From SZUA-430 sp044375275 (GTDB lineage Bacteria; Pseudomonadota; Alphaproteobacteria; Micropepsales; Micropepsaceae), in assembly GCA_044375275.1 (NCBI GenBank), contig JBILMZ010000016.1, positions 1-29,702 on the forward strand: 29,702 nucleotides of DNA, read 5' to 3'. Shown here in pieces: positions 1 to 8,221 of the stretch. Each line of letters starts with the position of its first letter. Positions within the stretch are counted from its first letter, which is position 1. Under the pieces are notes generated by a model. It saw only the letters and a list, made by a program, of their open reading frames with translations, did no database searches and was not told the origin of the DNA. The position numbers and the translations under genes are program-made.

Positions 1-1148
1 CGCCGGGCCCGGCGATGGATTTTGCGATCCTTGCGCTGCACGTTGCAGGTGCCTCGTCCATTCTGGGCGCCATCAACTTCATCACCACGATCTTCAACAT
101 GCGCGCACCCGGCATGACGCTTCACCGAATGCCGCTGTTCGTGTGGTCGATCCTGGTAACGGTGTTCCTGCTGCTGCTGTCGCTCCCGGTTCTCGCCGGC
201 GCCATCACCATGCTGCTGACGGACCGCAACTTCGGCACGACCTTCTTTGACCCGGCCGGCAACGGCGACCCTGTGCTGTTCCAGCACTTGTTCTGGTTCT
301 TCGGCCACCCTGAAGTGTACATCCTGATCCTGCCGGCCTTCGGCATCATCAGCCAGATCGTGTCCACCTTCTCGCGCAAGCCGGTCTTCGGTTACCTGGG
401 CATGGCCTACGCGATGGTTGCCATCGGCGTGGTCGGCTTCGTCGTGTGGGCACACCACATGTACACGTCGGGCATGGGCGTCGACACCGAAGCATACTTC
501 CTCGCGGCCACGATGGTCATCGCTGTTCCGACGGGCATCAAGATATTCTCTTGGATCGCGACGATGTGGGGCGGTTCGATCGAGTTCAAGACACCGATGC
601 TCTGGGCCATCGGCTTCATCTTCCTGTTCACCGTTGGCGGCGTGACGGGCGTGGTGCTGGCGAACTCGGGTATCGATACGTCACTGCATGACACCTACTA
701 CGTGGTGGCGCACTTCCACTACGTGCTGTCGCTTGGCGCCGTGTTTGGCATCTTCGCCGGCTTCTACTATTGGGCGGGGAAGATGTGGGGTTACCAGTAC
801 AGCGAATTCTGGGGCCAGGTTCATTTCTACACGACGTTTGTCGGCGTCAATCTGGCCTTCTTCCCGCAACACTTCCTGGGTCTGGCTGGCATGCCACGGC
901 GTTACGTCGACTATCCCGACGGTTACGCCTACTGGAACTACGTGTCCTCGATCGGGTCGTTCATGTCGGCTGCGGCGACGCTGATCTTCCTGTGGGTGGT
1001 GATTGAAATGTTCATGAAGAAGCGCAAGGTCGCGGACAATCCATGGGGACCTGGCGCCACGACGCTGGAGTGGACCCTCCCGTCGCCGCCACCGTTCCAC
1101 CAGTTCAATACCCTGCCACGCATCACTGACCAGGGGCACGGCCATTGA
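1..1148 (+). CDS. ctaD: Cytochrome c oxidase subunit I (aa3-type), 3' part; 5' end outside window
   Basis: Catalytic subunit of the aa3-type terminal oxidase in the inner membrane; it carries heme a and the heme a3-CuB centre and pumps protons. The reading frame is open from base 3, before the first ATG at 15, so the gene starts upstream; about 380 of the usual 530-560 residues are visible. Clear family signatures are HPEVY (the CuB histidine and the cross-linked tyrosine, about 300-320), the paired CuB histidines in HHMYTSGM (about 450-475) and the heme-ligand region HDTYYVVAHFHY (about 688-723). Repeated hydrophobic helices run through the fragment, and the C terminus is short and histidine-containing. 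The stop overlaps the ctaB start, so the two are probably translationally coupled. Identity is secure; only the 5' boundary is missing. Confidence 0.97.
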   Translation, partial: PGPAMDFAILALHVAGASSILGAINFITTIFNMRAPGMTLHRMPLFVWSILVTVFLLLLSLPVLAGAITMLLTDRNFGTTFFDPAGNGDPVLFQHLFWFFGHPEVYILILPAFGIISQIVSTFSRKPVFGYLGMAYAMVAIGVVGFVVWAHHMYTSGMGVDTEAYFLAATMVIAVPTGIKIFSWIATMWGGSIEFKTPMLWAIGFIFLFTVGGVTGVVLANSGIDTSLHDTYYVVAHFHYVLSLGAVFGIFAGFYYWAGKMWGYQYSEFWGQVHFYTTFVGVNLAFFPQHFLGLAGMPRRYVDYPDGYAYWNYVSSIGSFMSAAATLIFLWVVIEMFMKKRKVADNPWGPGATTLEWTLPSPPPFHQFNTLPRITDQGHGH

Positions 1149-2080
1149 ACACTGCCGTGACAGTTCCTGAAATGGATGGGGCCCGCGCATCGCTCGCGGG
1201 CCCTTCCGACTATTTGGCACTCCTGAAGCCGCGGGTGATGTCGCTCGTAGTCTTCACGTCGCTTGCAGCCATGATCGCGGCACCCGGCAGCCTGCATCCG
1301 GTCATCGCCGTCATCGCGCTTCTTTGCGTGGCCGTTGGCGCAGGCGCCTCCGGCGCACTGAACCAGTGGTACGACGCCGACATTGACGCGATCATGACCC
1401 GCACGCGCACCCGTCCGGTTCCCGCAGGGTTGATCTCCCGCCAGTCAGCGCTTGAGTTCGGATCGACATTGGCCCTGTTCAGCGTGCTGACCATGGCAGT
1501 CGGTGTAGGCTACGTGCCGGCGCTGCTGCTCGCGGCAACCATCGGCTTCTACGTCTTCGTCTACACGATGTGGCTCAAGCGCTGGACGGTGCAGAACATC
1601 GTCATCGGTGGCGCCGCCGGCGCGCTTCCACCCGTGATCGGCTGGGCCGCCGTCACCGGAAATGCTTTCGATCCGGCAGCCTGGTCACTGTTCCTGCTGA
1701 TCTTCCTCTGGACACCGCCGCACTTCTGGGCGCTGGCCCTTGCCGGCAACGAAGACTACGCGCGCGCCAAGGTGCCGATGTATCCTGTCGTCCACGGATC
1801 GCGCGCCACGCGCAACCAGATCCTCGGCTACAGCATCATCATGACAGCGTCGGCCGTTGCGCCATGGGCGCTCGGCTTTTTTGGACCGGTCTATGGAACA
1901 ACGGCTGCCGTGTTCAGCGTGGGCTTCGTGGCTTTGGCCGCCGTGCTCTGGCGCGCATCGGCCGCGAATGAACGCCGGGACGCGCTGCGCCTGTTCGCCT
2001 ATTCGATCCTGTATCTGTTCGCATTGTTCACCGCCGTGGCGGCGGAGAGGCTCGTCGGCCTTTCCCCGATCGCGGTCTGA
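1145..2080 (+). CDS. ctaB: Heme O synthase (protoheme IX farnesyltransferase)
   Basis: Transfers a farnesyl group to heme B to give heme O, the precursor of the heme A used by the oxidase encoded around it. It is a polytopic UbiA-superfamily prenyltransferase of 311 residues, normal for the family. The first diphosphate/Mg motif is visible as N73-xxx-D77-xxx-D81 followed by TRTRPVPAG, and the second as EDYARAKVPM. The start chosen is TTG at 1145, which overlaps the ctaD stop and has AGGGG eight bases upstream (1132-1136). An in-frame ATG at 1172 is the alternative, but it lacks a clear ribosome site. The gene lies between ctaD and the assembly gene ctaG, as in many alphaproteobacterial cta clusters. 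Confidence 0.96.
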   Translation: MNTAVTVPEMDGARASLAGPSDYLALLKPRVMSLVVFTSLAAMIAAPGSLHPVIAVIALLCVAVGAGASGALNQWYDADIDAIMTRTRTRPVPAGLISRQSALEFGSTLALFSVLTMAVGVGYVPALLLAATIGFYVFVYTMWLKRWTVQNIVIGGAAGALPPVIGWAAVTGNAFDPAAWSLFLLIFLWTPPHFWALALAGNEDYARAKVPMYPVVHGSRATRNQILGYSIIMTASAVAPWALGFFGPVYGTTAAVFSVGFVALAAVLWRASAANERRDALRLFAYSILYLFALFTAVAAERLVGLSPIAV

Positions 2081-2088
2081 GGCCCGGC

Positions 2089-2229
2089 ATGGAACTGACA
2101 CCAGAGGAAAAGCGGAAGCTCTCCCAGCGCAACTGGGCGATGGCCGGCATGCTCGTGGCCTTCGTCATTCTGGTTTTCGTGGTCACCCTTGTGAAGCTGG
2201 GCGACAGTATCGCCCAGCGCGCGATGTAG
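2089..2229 (+). CDS. Small single-pass membrane protein, CoxF-like (46 aa)
   Basis: A 46-codon ORF fills the gap between ctaB and ctaG. It starts with ATG nine bases after the ctaB stop and ends with TAG, which is part of the ctaG ribosome site. The peptide has a charged N terminus (MELTPEEKRKLSQRN), one hydrophobic segment at about residues 16-37 and a short polar tail, so it should be a single-pass inner-membrane protein. Alphaproteobacterial cta clusters often carry a peptide of this size and layout here, usually called CoxF; the assignment rests on position, size and topology, not on a catalytic motif. Its role in oxidase assembly is inferred. Confidence 0.75.
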   Translation: MELTPEEKRKLSQRNWAMAGMLVAFVILVFVVTLVKLGDSIAQRAM

Positions 2230-2241
2230 GAGGATGCACTG

Positions 2242-2805
2242 ATGCGGAAGATGTCGCGTAATGACCGTGTCCTGGCGATGTGCATCGGCATGTTGTGTGC
2301 GATGCTGTCGCTGACGTACGCGTCGGTCCCGCTTTATCGCCTGTTCTGCCAGGTCACGGGCTTTGACGGAACGCCGATGCGGGCGATCGCCGCGTCAGGC
2401 GTGAGCTCCAGCCAGATGATCGAAGTCCGTTTTGATGCCAATATCGGACAGGGTCTGCCATGGGCGTTCAAGCCCGAGCAGAACTCCGTAAAGCTCCATC
2501 TCGGCGAAAACGGCTTCACGAATTACGTTGCACACAACGAATCCTCAAGCGAGATCGTCGGCACGGCGACATTCAACGTGACGCCACTCCTGGCCGCCAA
2601 GTACTTCAACAAGACCCAGTGCTTCTGCTTTGAACGTCAGCCGCTCAAGGCCGGAGAGAAAACCAAGCTTGGTGTGGCGTTCTATGTCGATCCGGCCATC
2701 GCAACCGATCCGGAAACGAAACACCTCAAGTCAATCACGCTCTCATACACATTCTTTCCAGCAAAAGGCGACACCACCGACGTCGCCGCATTGAAAACTC
2801 CGTAG
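2242..2805 (+). CDS. ctaG: Cytochrome c oxidase assembly protein CtaG/Cox11
   Basis: Copper chaperone that delivers copper to the CuB site of subunit I. It has 187 residues, with one N-terminal transmembrane helix (about 9-27) and a periplasmic immunoglobulin-like domain. The copper-binding CFCF motif is present (C127 and C129), as is the conserved cysteine near the helix (C36 in the VPLYRLFCQVTG segment). The start ATG follows a near-perfect AGGAGG at 2228-2233 with eight bases of spacing; that site overlaps the stop of the small ORF before it. It lies between the small membrane peptide and ctaE, and ctaE follows after ten bases, so all are probably on one mRNA. Confidence 0.97.
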   Translation: MRKMSRNDRVLAMCIGMLCAMLSLTYASVPLYRLFCQVTGFDGTPMRAIAASGVSSSQMIEVRFDANIGQGLPWAFKPEQNSVKLHLGENGFTNYVAHNESSSEIVGTATFNVTPLLAAKYFNKTQCFCFERQPLKAGEKTKLGVAFYVDPAIATDPETKHLKSITLSYTFFPAKGDTTDVAALKTP

Positions 2806-2815
2806 GGGCCGTACC

Positions 2816-3664
2816 ATGGCAAATGATCCAGTCAGACACGATTACCACCTCGTTGAACCAAGCGCCTGGCCGTTCGTCGGTTCGCTTGCTGCCTTCGTAA
2901 CTGCGGTTGGTGCGATCGCCTATTTCCAGACGCTGAAGGGTGCAGCCCCGCTGTTCGGGGTGCTGTCGGGCCCCTGGCTGCTGATCATGGGTTTCGGCCT
3001 GCTGCTCTACACATTCTATGGCTGGTGGCGCGACGTCGTGAAGGAATCCGTGGTCAACCACGACCATACGCCCGTCGTGAAGCTGGGCCTGCGCTACGGC
3101 ATGATCCTGTTCATCGCGTCTGAAGTCATGTTCTTCGTCGCGTGGTTCTGGGCCTATTTCAACGCAGCCCTCTTTCCCGCAGACGTCGGCCTTACCGGTT
3201 GGCCGCCGGCGAACGTCGCGACGTTCGATCCGTGGACACTGCCGCTTCTGAACACGCTGATCCTGCTGACCTCGGGCACGACCGTTACCTGGGCTCACCA
3301 CGCGATCCAGACCGGCAACCAGAAGGATGCGGTGCGTGGTCTCGGCCTCACGATCGTGCTCGGCCTGATCTTCACCTGCGTGCAGGCCTATGAGTACTCC
3401 CACGCCCAGTTCGATTTTGCCGGCAATATTTATGGCGCCACGTTCTACATGGCGACGGGCTTCCATGGCTTCCACGTGATCGTGGGAACCATCTTCCTGT
3501 TCGTCTGCTTCCTGCGCGCCCGCGCCGGACACTTCACGCCGGAGCGCCACTTCGGTTTCGAAGCTGCCGCCTGGTACTGGCACTTCGTTGACGTGGTCTG
3601 GCTCTTCCTCTTCGCCGCCATCTACGTGTGGGGCGAAGGCGCCCACGTCGCTGGCGCCCACTAG
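2816..3664 (+). CDS. ctaE: Cytochrome c oxidase subunit III
   Basis: Third core subunit of the aa3 oxidase, which stabilises subunit I and its proton uptake. It has 282 residues with about seven hydrophobic helices, as expected. Family signatures include the N-terminal HDYHLVEPSAWP, the helix with the conserved acidic residue in SEVMFFVAWFWAYF, the GTTVTWAHHAI segment, GFHGFHVIVGT and the C-terminal AAAWYWHFVDVVWLFLF. The ATG lies ten bases after the ctaG stop with a GGGG stretch upstream. It is the last oxidase structural gene here; a stem-loop follows (3687-3717) before the DUF983 gene. Confidence 0.97.
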   Translation: MANDPVRHDYHLVEPSAWPFVGSLAAFVTAVGAIAYFQTLKGAAPLFGVLSGPWLLIMGFGLLLYTFYGWWRDVVKESVVNHDHTPVVKLGLRYGMILFIASEVMFFVAWFWAYFNAALFPADVGLTGWPPANVATFDPWTLPLLNTLILLTSGTTVTWAHHAIQTGNQKDAVRGLGLTIVLGLIFTCVQAYEYSHAQFDFAGNIYGATFYMATGFHGFHVIVGTIFLFVCFLRARAGHFTPERHFGFEAAAWYWHFVDVVWLFLFAAIYVWGEGAHVAGAH

Positions 3665-3686
3665 CTTTCCGCGAACCCGCGGTTGA

Positions 3687-3717
3687 GGCTGCGGCAGATA
3701 TTTTTCCTGCCGCAGCC
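3687..3717 (+). terminator. Stem-loop after ctaE, possible weak terminator or mRNA 3' end
   Basis: An 11-bp perfect stem (GGCTGCGGCAG at 3687-3697, CTGCCGCAGCC at 3707-3717) encloses a 9-base loop containing TTTTT. No U-run follows the stem, so classic intrinsic termination is doubtful; it may instead protect the 3' end of the oxidase mRNA. A TATACT box at 3739-3744 just downstream could be a -10 element for the next genes, but no good -35 box is visible. Confidence 0.4.
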
Positions 3718-3780
3718 CCCATAGCCTGATCGATCGGCTATACTCGCCGAAGGCCAGTCCGGCCCGTTGACAGGATCCCG

Positions 3781-4146
3781 ATGCCCAACCAGCGTGTAGC
3801 CCCGTTATGGCGATCGGGTCTGCTGTGCCGCTGCCCCCGATGCGGGCTGGGAAGCCTGTATGCGTCCTACCTCAAGGTGACACCGCGATGCACGGTCTGC
3901 GCGCTTGACCTGTCCTTTGCCGAGCAGGGTGACGGTCCCGCCGTATTCGTCACTCTCATTGCCGGAGCCATCATCGTCGGCAGTGCCATGTTCGTCGAGT
4001 TGCGCTACACACCACCCTTGTGGGTCCATGCCCTGATCTGGGGGCCGCTGACCATCGCGCTGTGCCTCGGCCTCCTGCCGGTCTTCAAGGCCCTGCTGAT
4101 CGCACTTCAGTATCGTTTCCGCCATGACGAGGGTCGCTGGGAATAA
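3781..4146 (+). CDS. DUF983 family membrane protein
   Basis: A 121-residue protein of the DUF983 family. The N-terminal part carries a zinc-ribbon-like set of cysteines (C18-x2-C21 and C37-x2-C40, plus C16), followed by two hydrophobic segments (about 53-73 and 80-103), so it is probably an inner-membrane protein with a cytoplasmic metal-binding knuckle. The function is not established. Its constant position between ctaE and SURF1 in alphaproteobacteria suggests a part in oxidase biogenesis, which is inference from context. The ATG is preceded by AGGA with five bases of spacing. Its stop overlaps the SURF1 start by one base (TAATG). Confidence 0.93.
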   Translation: MPNQRVAPLWRSGLLCRCPRCGLGSLYASYLKVTPRCTVCALDLSFAEQGDGPAVFVTLIAGAIIVGSAMFVELRYTPPLWVHALIWGPLTIALCLGLLPVFKALLIALQYRFRHDEGRWE

Positions 4147-4865
4147 TGCACTTTCGCCCGCTTCCAGGCCTCACGATCGCCGCCATCATCAGCCTCGCCA
4201 TATTGCTGGTCCTCGGCACGTGGCAGATGCAGCGCCGTGCCGAGAAGCACGAACTGCTCGCCCAGATCGAACAGCGCCAGTCCATGCCCCCGGCACCGGC
4301 AGAGCTGATCCTCCCCGTCGGCGACTACGCGCTCTTCCGCCCCACGACTGCGACAGGCCTGTTCCTCAATGCATCCGAGTCCTACGTCATCGAATCGCGC
4401 GCCGACACGGGGCCAACGCGCCCCGGCTACCGCGTGCTCACGCCGTTCCGGTTCACAGGCGGTGACATCATCATTGTCGATCGCGGCTGGGTGCCCGCCG
4501 ACCTGAAGGCGCCACACACGCGAAAGCAGGGACAGGTTGAAGGCCAGACCGAAATCGAGGGGTCCTTCAGGAAGCCCGCAGCGGGGTCATCCTTCACGCC
4601 GCCACCGGATCTGAACACCCGCACATTCTACGCACGCAGCACGCTCGACATCGCCCGCCAGGACGCGCTGACGCTGCGGACCCCGTTCGTGTTCGAAGCC
4701 ACCTCGCGCGTGGAAGGCGGTCCGGAGCCTCTGCCCACCGCCGTCAAGATCCCCGACAACCACCTGAACTACGCCCTGACGTGGTATTCGCTCGCCGCCG
4801 TACTCGTCGCGATTTATCTGATCTATCACAAGCAGCAGGGGCGCCTGGGAACCCGAAAGCAATGA
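4146..4865 (+). CDS. surf1: SURF1 family cytochrome c oxidase assembly protein
   Basis: Bacterial Surf1/Shy1 homologue, an assembly factor that helps heme a insertion into subunit I. It has 239 residues with the family topology: an N-terminal transmembrane helix ending in the signature LGTWQMQRR (about 23-31), a large periplasmic domain, and a second C-terminal helix (about 210-228). Also visible are the conserved ESRADTGPTRPGYRVLTPF region and VDRGWVP. The start overlaps the DUF983 stop by one base and the stop overlaps the thrC start by four bases (ATGA), so the three genes are probably translated as a coupled unit. It completes the oxidase assembly set of this region. Confidence 0.95.
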   Translation: MHFRPLPGLTIAAIISLAILLVLGTWQMQRRAEKHELLAQIEQRQSMPPAPAELILPVGDYALFRPTTATGLFLNASESYVIESRADTGPTRPGYRVLTPFRFTGGDIIIVDRGWVPADLKAPHTRKQGQVEGQTEIEGSFRKPAAGSSFTPPPDLNTRTFYARSTLDIARQDALTLRTPFVFEATSRVEGGPEPLPTAVKIPDNHLNYALTWYSLAAVLVAIYLIYHKQQGRLGTRKQ

Positions 4866-6247
4866 AATTCATTTCCACGCGCGGCGCGTCGCCCGCGATT
4901 TCATTCGAGGATGTGCTTCTGTCGGGACCAGCGCCCGATGGCGGTCTCTACATGCCGGAGACGTGGCCCGCGCTCGATTTCCGTCGCCTGCGCGGCAAGC
5001 CTGATCTCAGCTACGCGGTGCTCGCGGGAACGGTACTCGCCCACTTCGCCGGCAACCCCGCCTGGTTCGAGGCGATCGACCGGACGACGAAGCAGGCCTA
5101 CGCGCGCTTTGACGATCCGCGTGTCGCGCCATTGCGCCCGCTGGGTGATCACCGCTGGCTGCTGGAACTCTTCCACGGCCCCACGCTGGCCTTCAAGGAT
5201 TTCGCGCTTCAGGTACTTGCGCCACTCATGAATGAAGCGCTCGCGCGCAAGGGACGGCGGGCGCTGGTCATTGCAGCCACCTCCGGCGACACGGGAGCCG
5301 CTGCCGTGCACGCGATCTCCAACCAGCCGCACATCGACCTGATCGTCCTCCACCCGAAGGGCCGCATTTCGGATGTCCAGCGCCGGCAGATGACGACCAC
5401 GACCGCGCCGAACATCCGCAACATCGCCGTCGAAGGCACATTCGATGACGCGCAGGCGATGGTGAAGGCCGCCTTTGCCGATCATGCCTTCGCCGCGCGG
5501 CACGGCCTCGCAGCCATCAACTCGATCAACTGGGTCCGCATCGCAGCACAGGCGGCTTACTACGTGTCGTCGCAGATGGCACTGGATCGCCCCAACGTGT
5601 CGTTTTCGGTTCCGACCGGAAATTTCGGGGACGCCTTCGCCGGCTACGTGGCGAGAAAGATGGGCAGCCCCATCGGCCGCATCATCATCGCCACCAACAT
5701 GAACGACATCGTGGCACGGGCGATCAACACCGGGACCTATGCGCGCGGCACCGTCCACGCGACGGTCTCGCCAGCCATGGACATCCAGGTCTCCAGCAAT
5801 TTCGAGCGCCTTCTGTTCGAGTTCCACGGACGTGACGCAGTCCGTACCCGCGCCCTGATGGGATCCTTCGAGCAGTCAGGTTCGCTCACCATCGACGAGC
5901 CGGTTGTCGCAGAGATGCGCAAGGTTTTCGCTGCGAATGCCGTTACCGAAGCCGAAACAGTGGCCACGATGAAGCTCGTCCACCAGAAGACCGGCCTGCT
6001 GCTCGATCCGCACACGGCCGTGGGCCTGACGGCGACCCGCATTGCGGGCCCCGAGGAAGACGTGGTGACGCTTGCCACGGCCCATCCCGCGAAGTTTCCC
6101 GATGTCGTCAACCTGGCGACGGGCACAAAGCCGGACCTGCCGGAGCGCATGCAGTGGATCAATACTGCAACCGAGCGTTGTGACACCTTGCCTGCCGACA
6201 TCGCCGCCCTGCGGTCCTACATTGAAGGCAAGCCCTTCTCCCACTGA
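4862..6247 (+). CDS. thrC: Threonine synthase
   Basis: Converts O-phosphohomoserine to threonine and phosphate with pyridoxal phosphate, the last step of threonine synthesis. From the ATG at 4862 it is 461 residues, typical for the longer threonine synthase class. The N terminus MKFISTRG followed by ISFEDVLLSGPAPDGGLYMP is characteristic of the family. The PLP lysine is K112 in GPTLAFKDFALQ, and the phosphate-binding loop SGDTGAAA lies at 141-148. The frame is open further upstream (to 4781), but that part lies inside SURF1 and does not resemble the family; the ATGA overlap with the SURF1 stop supports the chosen start. The partner kinase thrB is also in this window (14693-15658). Confidence 0.97.
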   Translation: MKFISTRGASPAISFEDVLLSGPAPDGGLYMPETWPALDFRRLRGKPDLSYAVLAGTVLAHFAGNPAWFEAIDRTTKQAYARFDDPRVAPLRPLGDHRWLLELFHGPTLAFKDFALQVLAPLMNEALARKGRRALVIAATSGDTGAAAVHAISNQPHIDLIVLHPKGRISDVQRRQMTTTTAPNIRNIAVEGTFDDAQAMVKAAFADHAFAARHGLAAINSINWVRIAAQAAYYVSSQMALDRPNVSFSVPTGNFGDAFAGYVARKMGSPIGRIIIATNMNDIVARAINTGTYARGTVHATVSPAMDIQVSSNFERLLFEFHGRDAVRTRALMGSFEQSGSLTIDEPVVAEMRKVFAANAVTEAETVATMKLVHQKTGLLLDPHTAVGLTATRIAGPEEDVVTLATAHPAKFPDVVNLATGTKPDLPERMQWINTATERCDTLPADIAALRSYIEGKPFSH

Positions 6248-6346
6248 GAAGCGCAGAAACGGGCCGCATAATTTCCTCCCGCGGACCCATGAAAACCGCA
6301 GGTCAATGCTCTATGTAAGGGCGACCCGAACTGAAAGGTCCAGCGA

Positions 6347-7606
6347 TTGCCCCCGTCCATTACCCGGCTTGAGAATGGTTTGACTGTCATCACCGACCAG
6401 ATGCCCCATCTGGAGTCGGCAACCGTGGGCGTGTGGGTGGGCGCAGGCGCGCGCAACGAAACCGAGCACACGAACGGCATCGCCCACATGCTCGAGCACA
6501 TGGCGTTCAAGGGAACGGCACGGCGCACGGCGCGCGGCATCGCCGAGGAAATCGAACGCGTCGGTGGTTTCATCAACGCCTATACCGCGCGCGAGCAGAC
6601 GGCTTACTACGCCCGCGTCTTGCGAGACGACGTGCCGCTCGCCGTCGATATCCTGGCCGACATCCTCCAGAATTCGACCTTCGACCTCGAGGAGCTCGAG
6701 CGCGAGAAGGGCGTCGTGATCCAGGAGATCGGGCAGGCCGAAGACACGCCCGATGACGTGATCTTCGACCATCTCCAGCACCAGGCGTATCCCGCCCAGC
6801 CCCTCGGCCGCCCGATCCTCGGCAGCGAGGAACGCGTGCGCTCCTTCACGCGCGAGACGCTGGTCGGCCAGATCTCGACGTACTACCGCGCGCCGGCGAT
6901 GCTGCTGGTGTCGGCCGGTGCTGTCGATCATGACACGATGGTTGAACTCGCACGCAGGCATCTCGGCAAGCTGCCGGGCGGCGCAGCCCCCGAAGCAGCC
7001 GCAAGCACCTATGCGGGTGGCGAGTTTCGCGACGCCCAGGACCTCGAGCAGGCGCACATCGCGCTGGCGTTCCGCGGCTTCCATGCGCGCGACGAGGAAC
7101 TCTACGCGATGCAGGTCTACTCGACCGTTCTGGGAGGCGGCATGTCCTCGCGCCTGTTCCAGGAAGCGCGTGAAATGCGCGGCCTATGCTATTCCATTCA
7201 ATCCTTCGGTTCGAGCTACACCGACACCGGCCTCTTTGGCGTCTACGCTGGCACCAGTGCGAAGGACGCACCCGAGCTCGTCAACGTCATTGCGGGCGAG
7301 ATGAAATCGCTGGCGGGTGCAGCCGGCGAAGACGAGGTGCTGCGCGCCAAGGCGCAGATCAAGTCAGGACTTCTCATGGGCATGGAGCAATGCTCCGCGC
7401 GCTGCGAGCACATGGCCGCGCAGTACCTGACCTTCGGTCGCCTCTTCGAGTCGAGTGAGCTGATCGCGCGCATCGAGGCCGTCGATGCGAACGCCGTCGC
7501 GCGCATCGGGGCCAAGATCCTCGCATCCGGCCCCATGTCGATCGCCGTGCTGGGGCCGGCGGGTGAGTTGGGTTCGTACGACCGAATTGCATCGCGGTTT
7601 GCTTGA
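6347..7606 (+). CDS. M16 family zinc metallopeptidase (processing-peptidase-like)
   Basis: A 419-residue peptidase of the M16B group, related to the beta subunit of mitochondrial processing peptidase. The inverted zinc motif HxxEH is present as H47-M-L-E50-H51, with the distal zinc ligand E127 in GVVIQEIGQAEDTPDD, so the active site looks complete. The C-terminal half includes the GGGMSSRLFQEAREMRGLCYSI segment expected of the second M16 domain. The start is TTG at 6347 with AAAGG eight bases upstream (6334-6338); no in-frame ATG precedes the conserved region. The gene follows thrC after 99 bases. It has no evident signal peptide, so it is probably cytoplasmic. Its natural substrate cannot be read from sequence. 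Confidence 0.94.
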   Translation: MPPSITRLENGLTVITDQMPHLESATVGVWVGAGARNETEHTNGIAHMLEHMAFKGTARRTARGIAEEIERVGGFINAYTAREQTAYYARVLRDDVPLAVDILADILQNSTFDLEELEREKGVVIQEIGQAEDTPDDVIFDHLQHQAYPAQPLGRPILGSEERVRSFTRETLVGQISTYYRAPAMLLVSAGAVDHDTMVELARRHLGKLPGGAAPEAAASTYAGGEFRDAQDLEQAHIALAFRGFHARDEELYAMQVYSTVLGGGMSSRLFQEAREMRGLCYSIQSFGSSYTDTGLFGVYAGTSAKDAPELVNVIAGEMKSLAGAAGEDEVLRAKAQIKSGLLMGMEQCSARCEHMAAQYLTFGRLFESSELIARIEAVDANAVARIGAKILASGPMSIAVLGPAGELGSYDRIASRFA

Positions 7607-7607
7607 A

Positions 7608-8216
7608 ATGGCGTTGCGCTCAGCCTTGTCCCGGAACAGGAGCACGTTCACCGTCGAAGGTGTGCGTGTGCGCCTCCGCTGCCCGCAGGCAACGGACTAC
7701 CTGCAATGGGCAACCGTGCGCGATGAAAGCCGGGAGCACCTCGTTCCGTGGGAACCGACCTGGGCCCCGGATGAACTCTCGCGCGAGTCCTGGCGTCGCC
7801 GCCTGCGCCGCTACCAGCAGGCCGAGCGCGACGGCGCGGCCCACATGTTTTTCATTTTCTCCGGGATTTCAAACGACCTCGTCGGCGGCCTTCAGCTGTC
7901 GAACATCCGGCAGGGAATCGCGCAGTCAGCCGCGACGATGGGCTACTGGATCGGCCAGCGTTATGCAGGGCAGGGCCTGATGTCGGACGCCGTGACGGCG
8001 GTGCTTCGTCATGGCTTCGGCCGCCTCGGATTTCACCGCATCGAGGCCGCCTGCCTGCCGTCCAACACGGCCTCGCGGCGGGTGCTGCAGAAGTGCGGCT
8101 TTACGGCCGAGGGAACGGCCCGCAAATACCTGAGAATCAATGGCGAATGGCAGGACCATTTGCTATTTGCCATCATCGCAGGGGACCCCATCCCCACACC
8201 CAAGTTTAGGGATTGA
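7608..8216 (+). CDS. GNAT family N-acetyltransferase (RimJ/RimL-like)
   Basis: A 202-residue acetyl-CoA-dependent acetyltransferase of the group that includes the ribosomal-protein N-terminal acetylases RimJ and RimL. Supporting segments are the N-terminal substrate-side VRLRCPQATDYLQW, the motif-A acetyl-CoA loop RYAGQGLMSDAV, and the C-terminal motif with SNTASRRVLQKCGF. The ATG at 7608 is one base after the stop of the M16 gene; the frame continues upstream into that gene but without family similarity. A similar M16-GNAT pairing is common in alphaproteobacteria. The precise substrate, protein N terminus or small molecule, is not determinable here. Confidence 0.9.
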   Translation: MALRSALSRNRSTFTVEGVRVRLRCPQATDYLQWATVRDESREHLVPWEPTWAPDELSRESWRRRLRRYQQAERDGAAHMFFIFSGISNDLVGGLQLSNIRQGIAQSAATMGYWIGQRYAGQGLMSDAVTAVLRHGFGRLGFHRIEAACLPSNTASRRVLQKCGFTAEGTARKYLRINGEWQDHLLFAIIAGDPIPTPKFRD

Positions 8217-8221
8217 ATCAG

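Noticed and set aside
4781..4861. N-terminal extension of threonine synthase
   Set aside because: The extra 27 residues lie inside SURF1 and do not match the family; the ATGA overlap at 4862 gives the expected N terminus.
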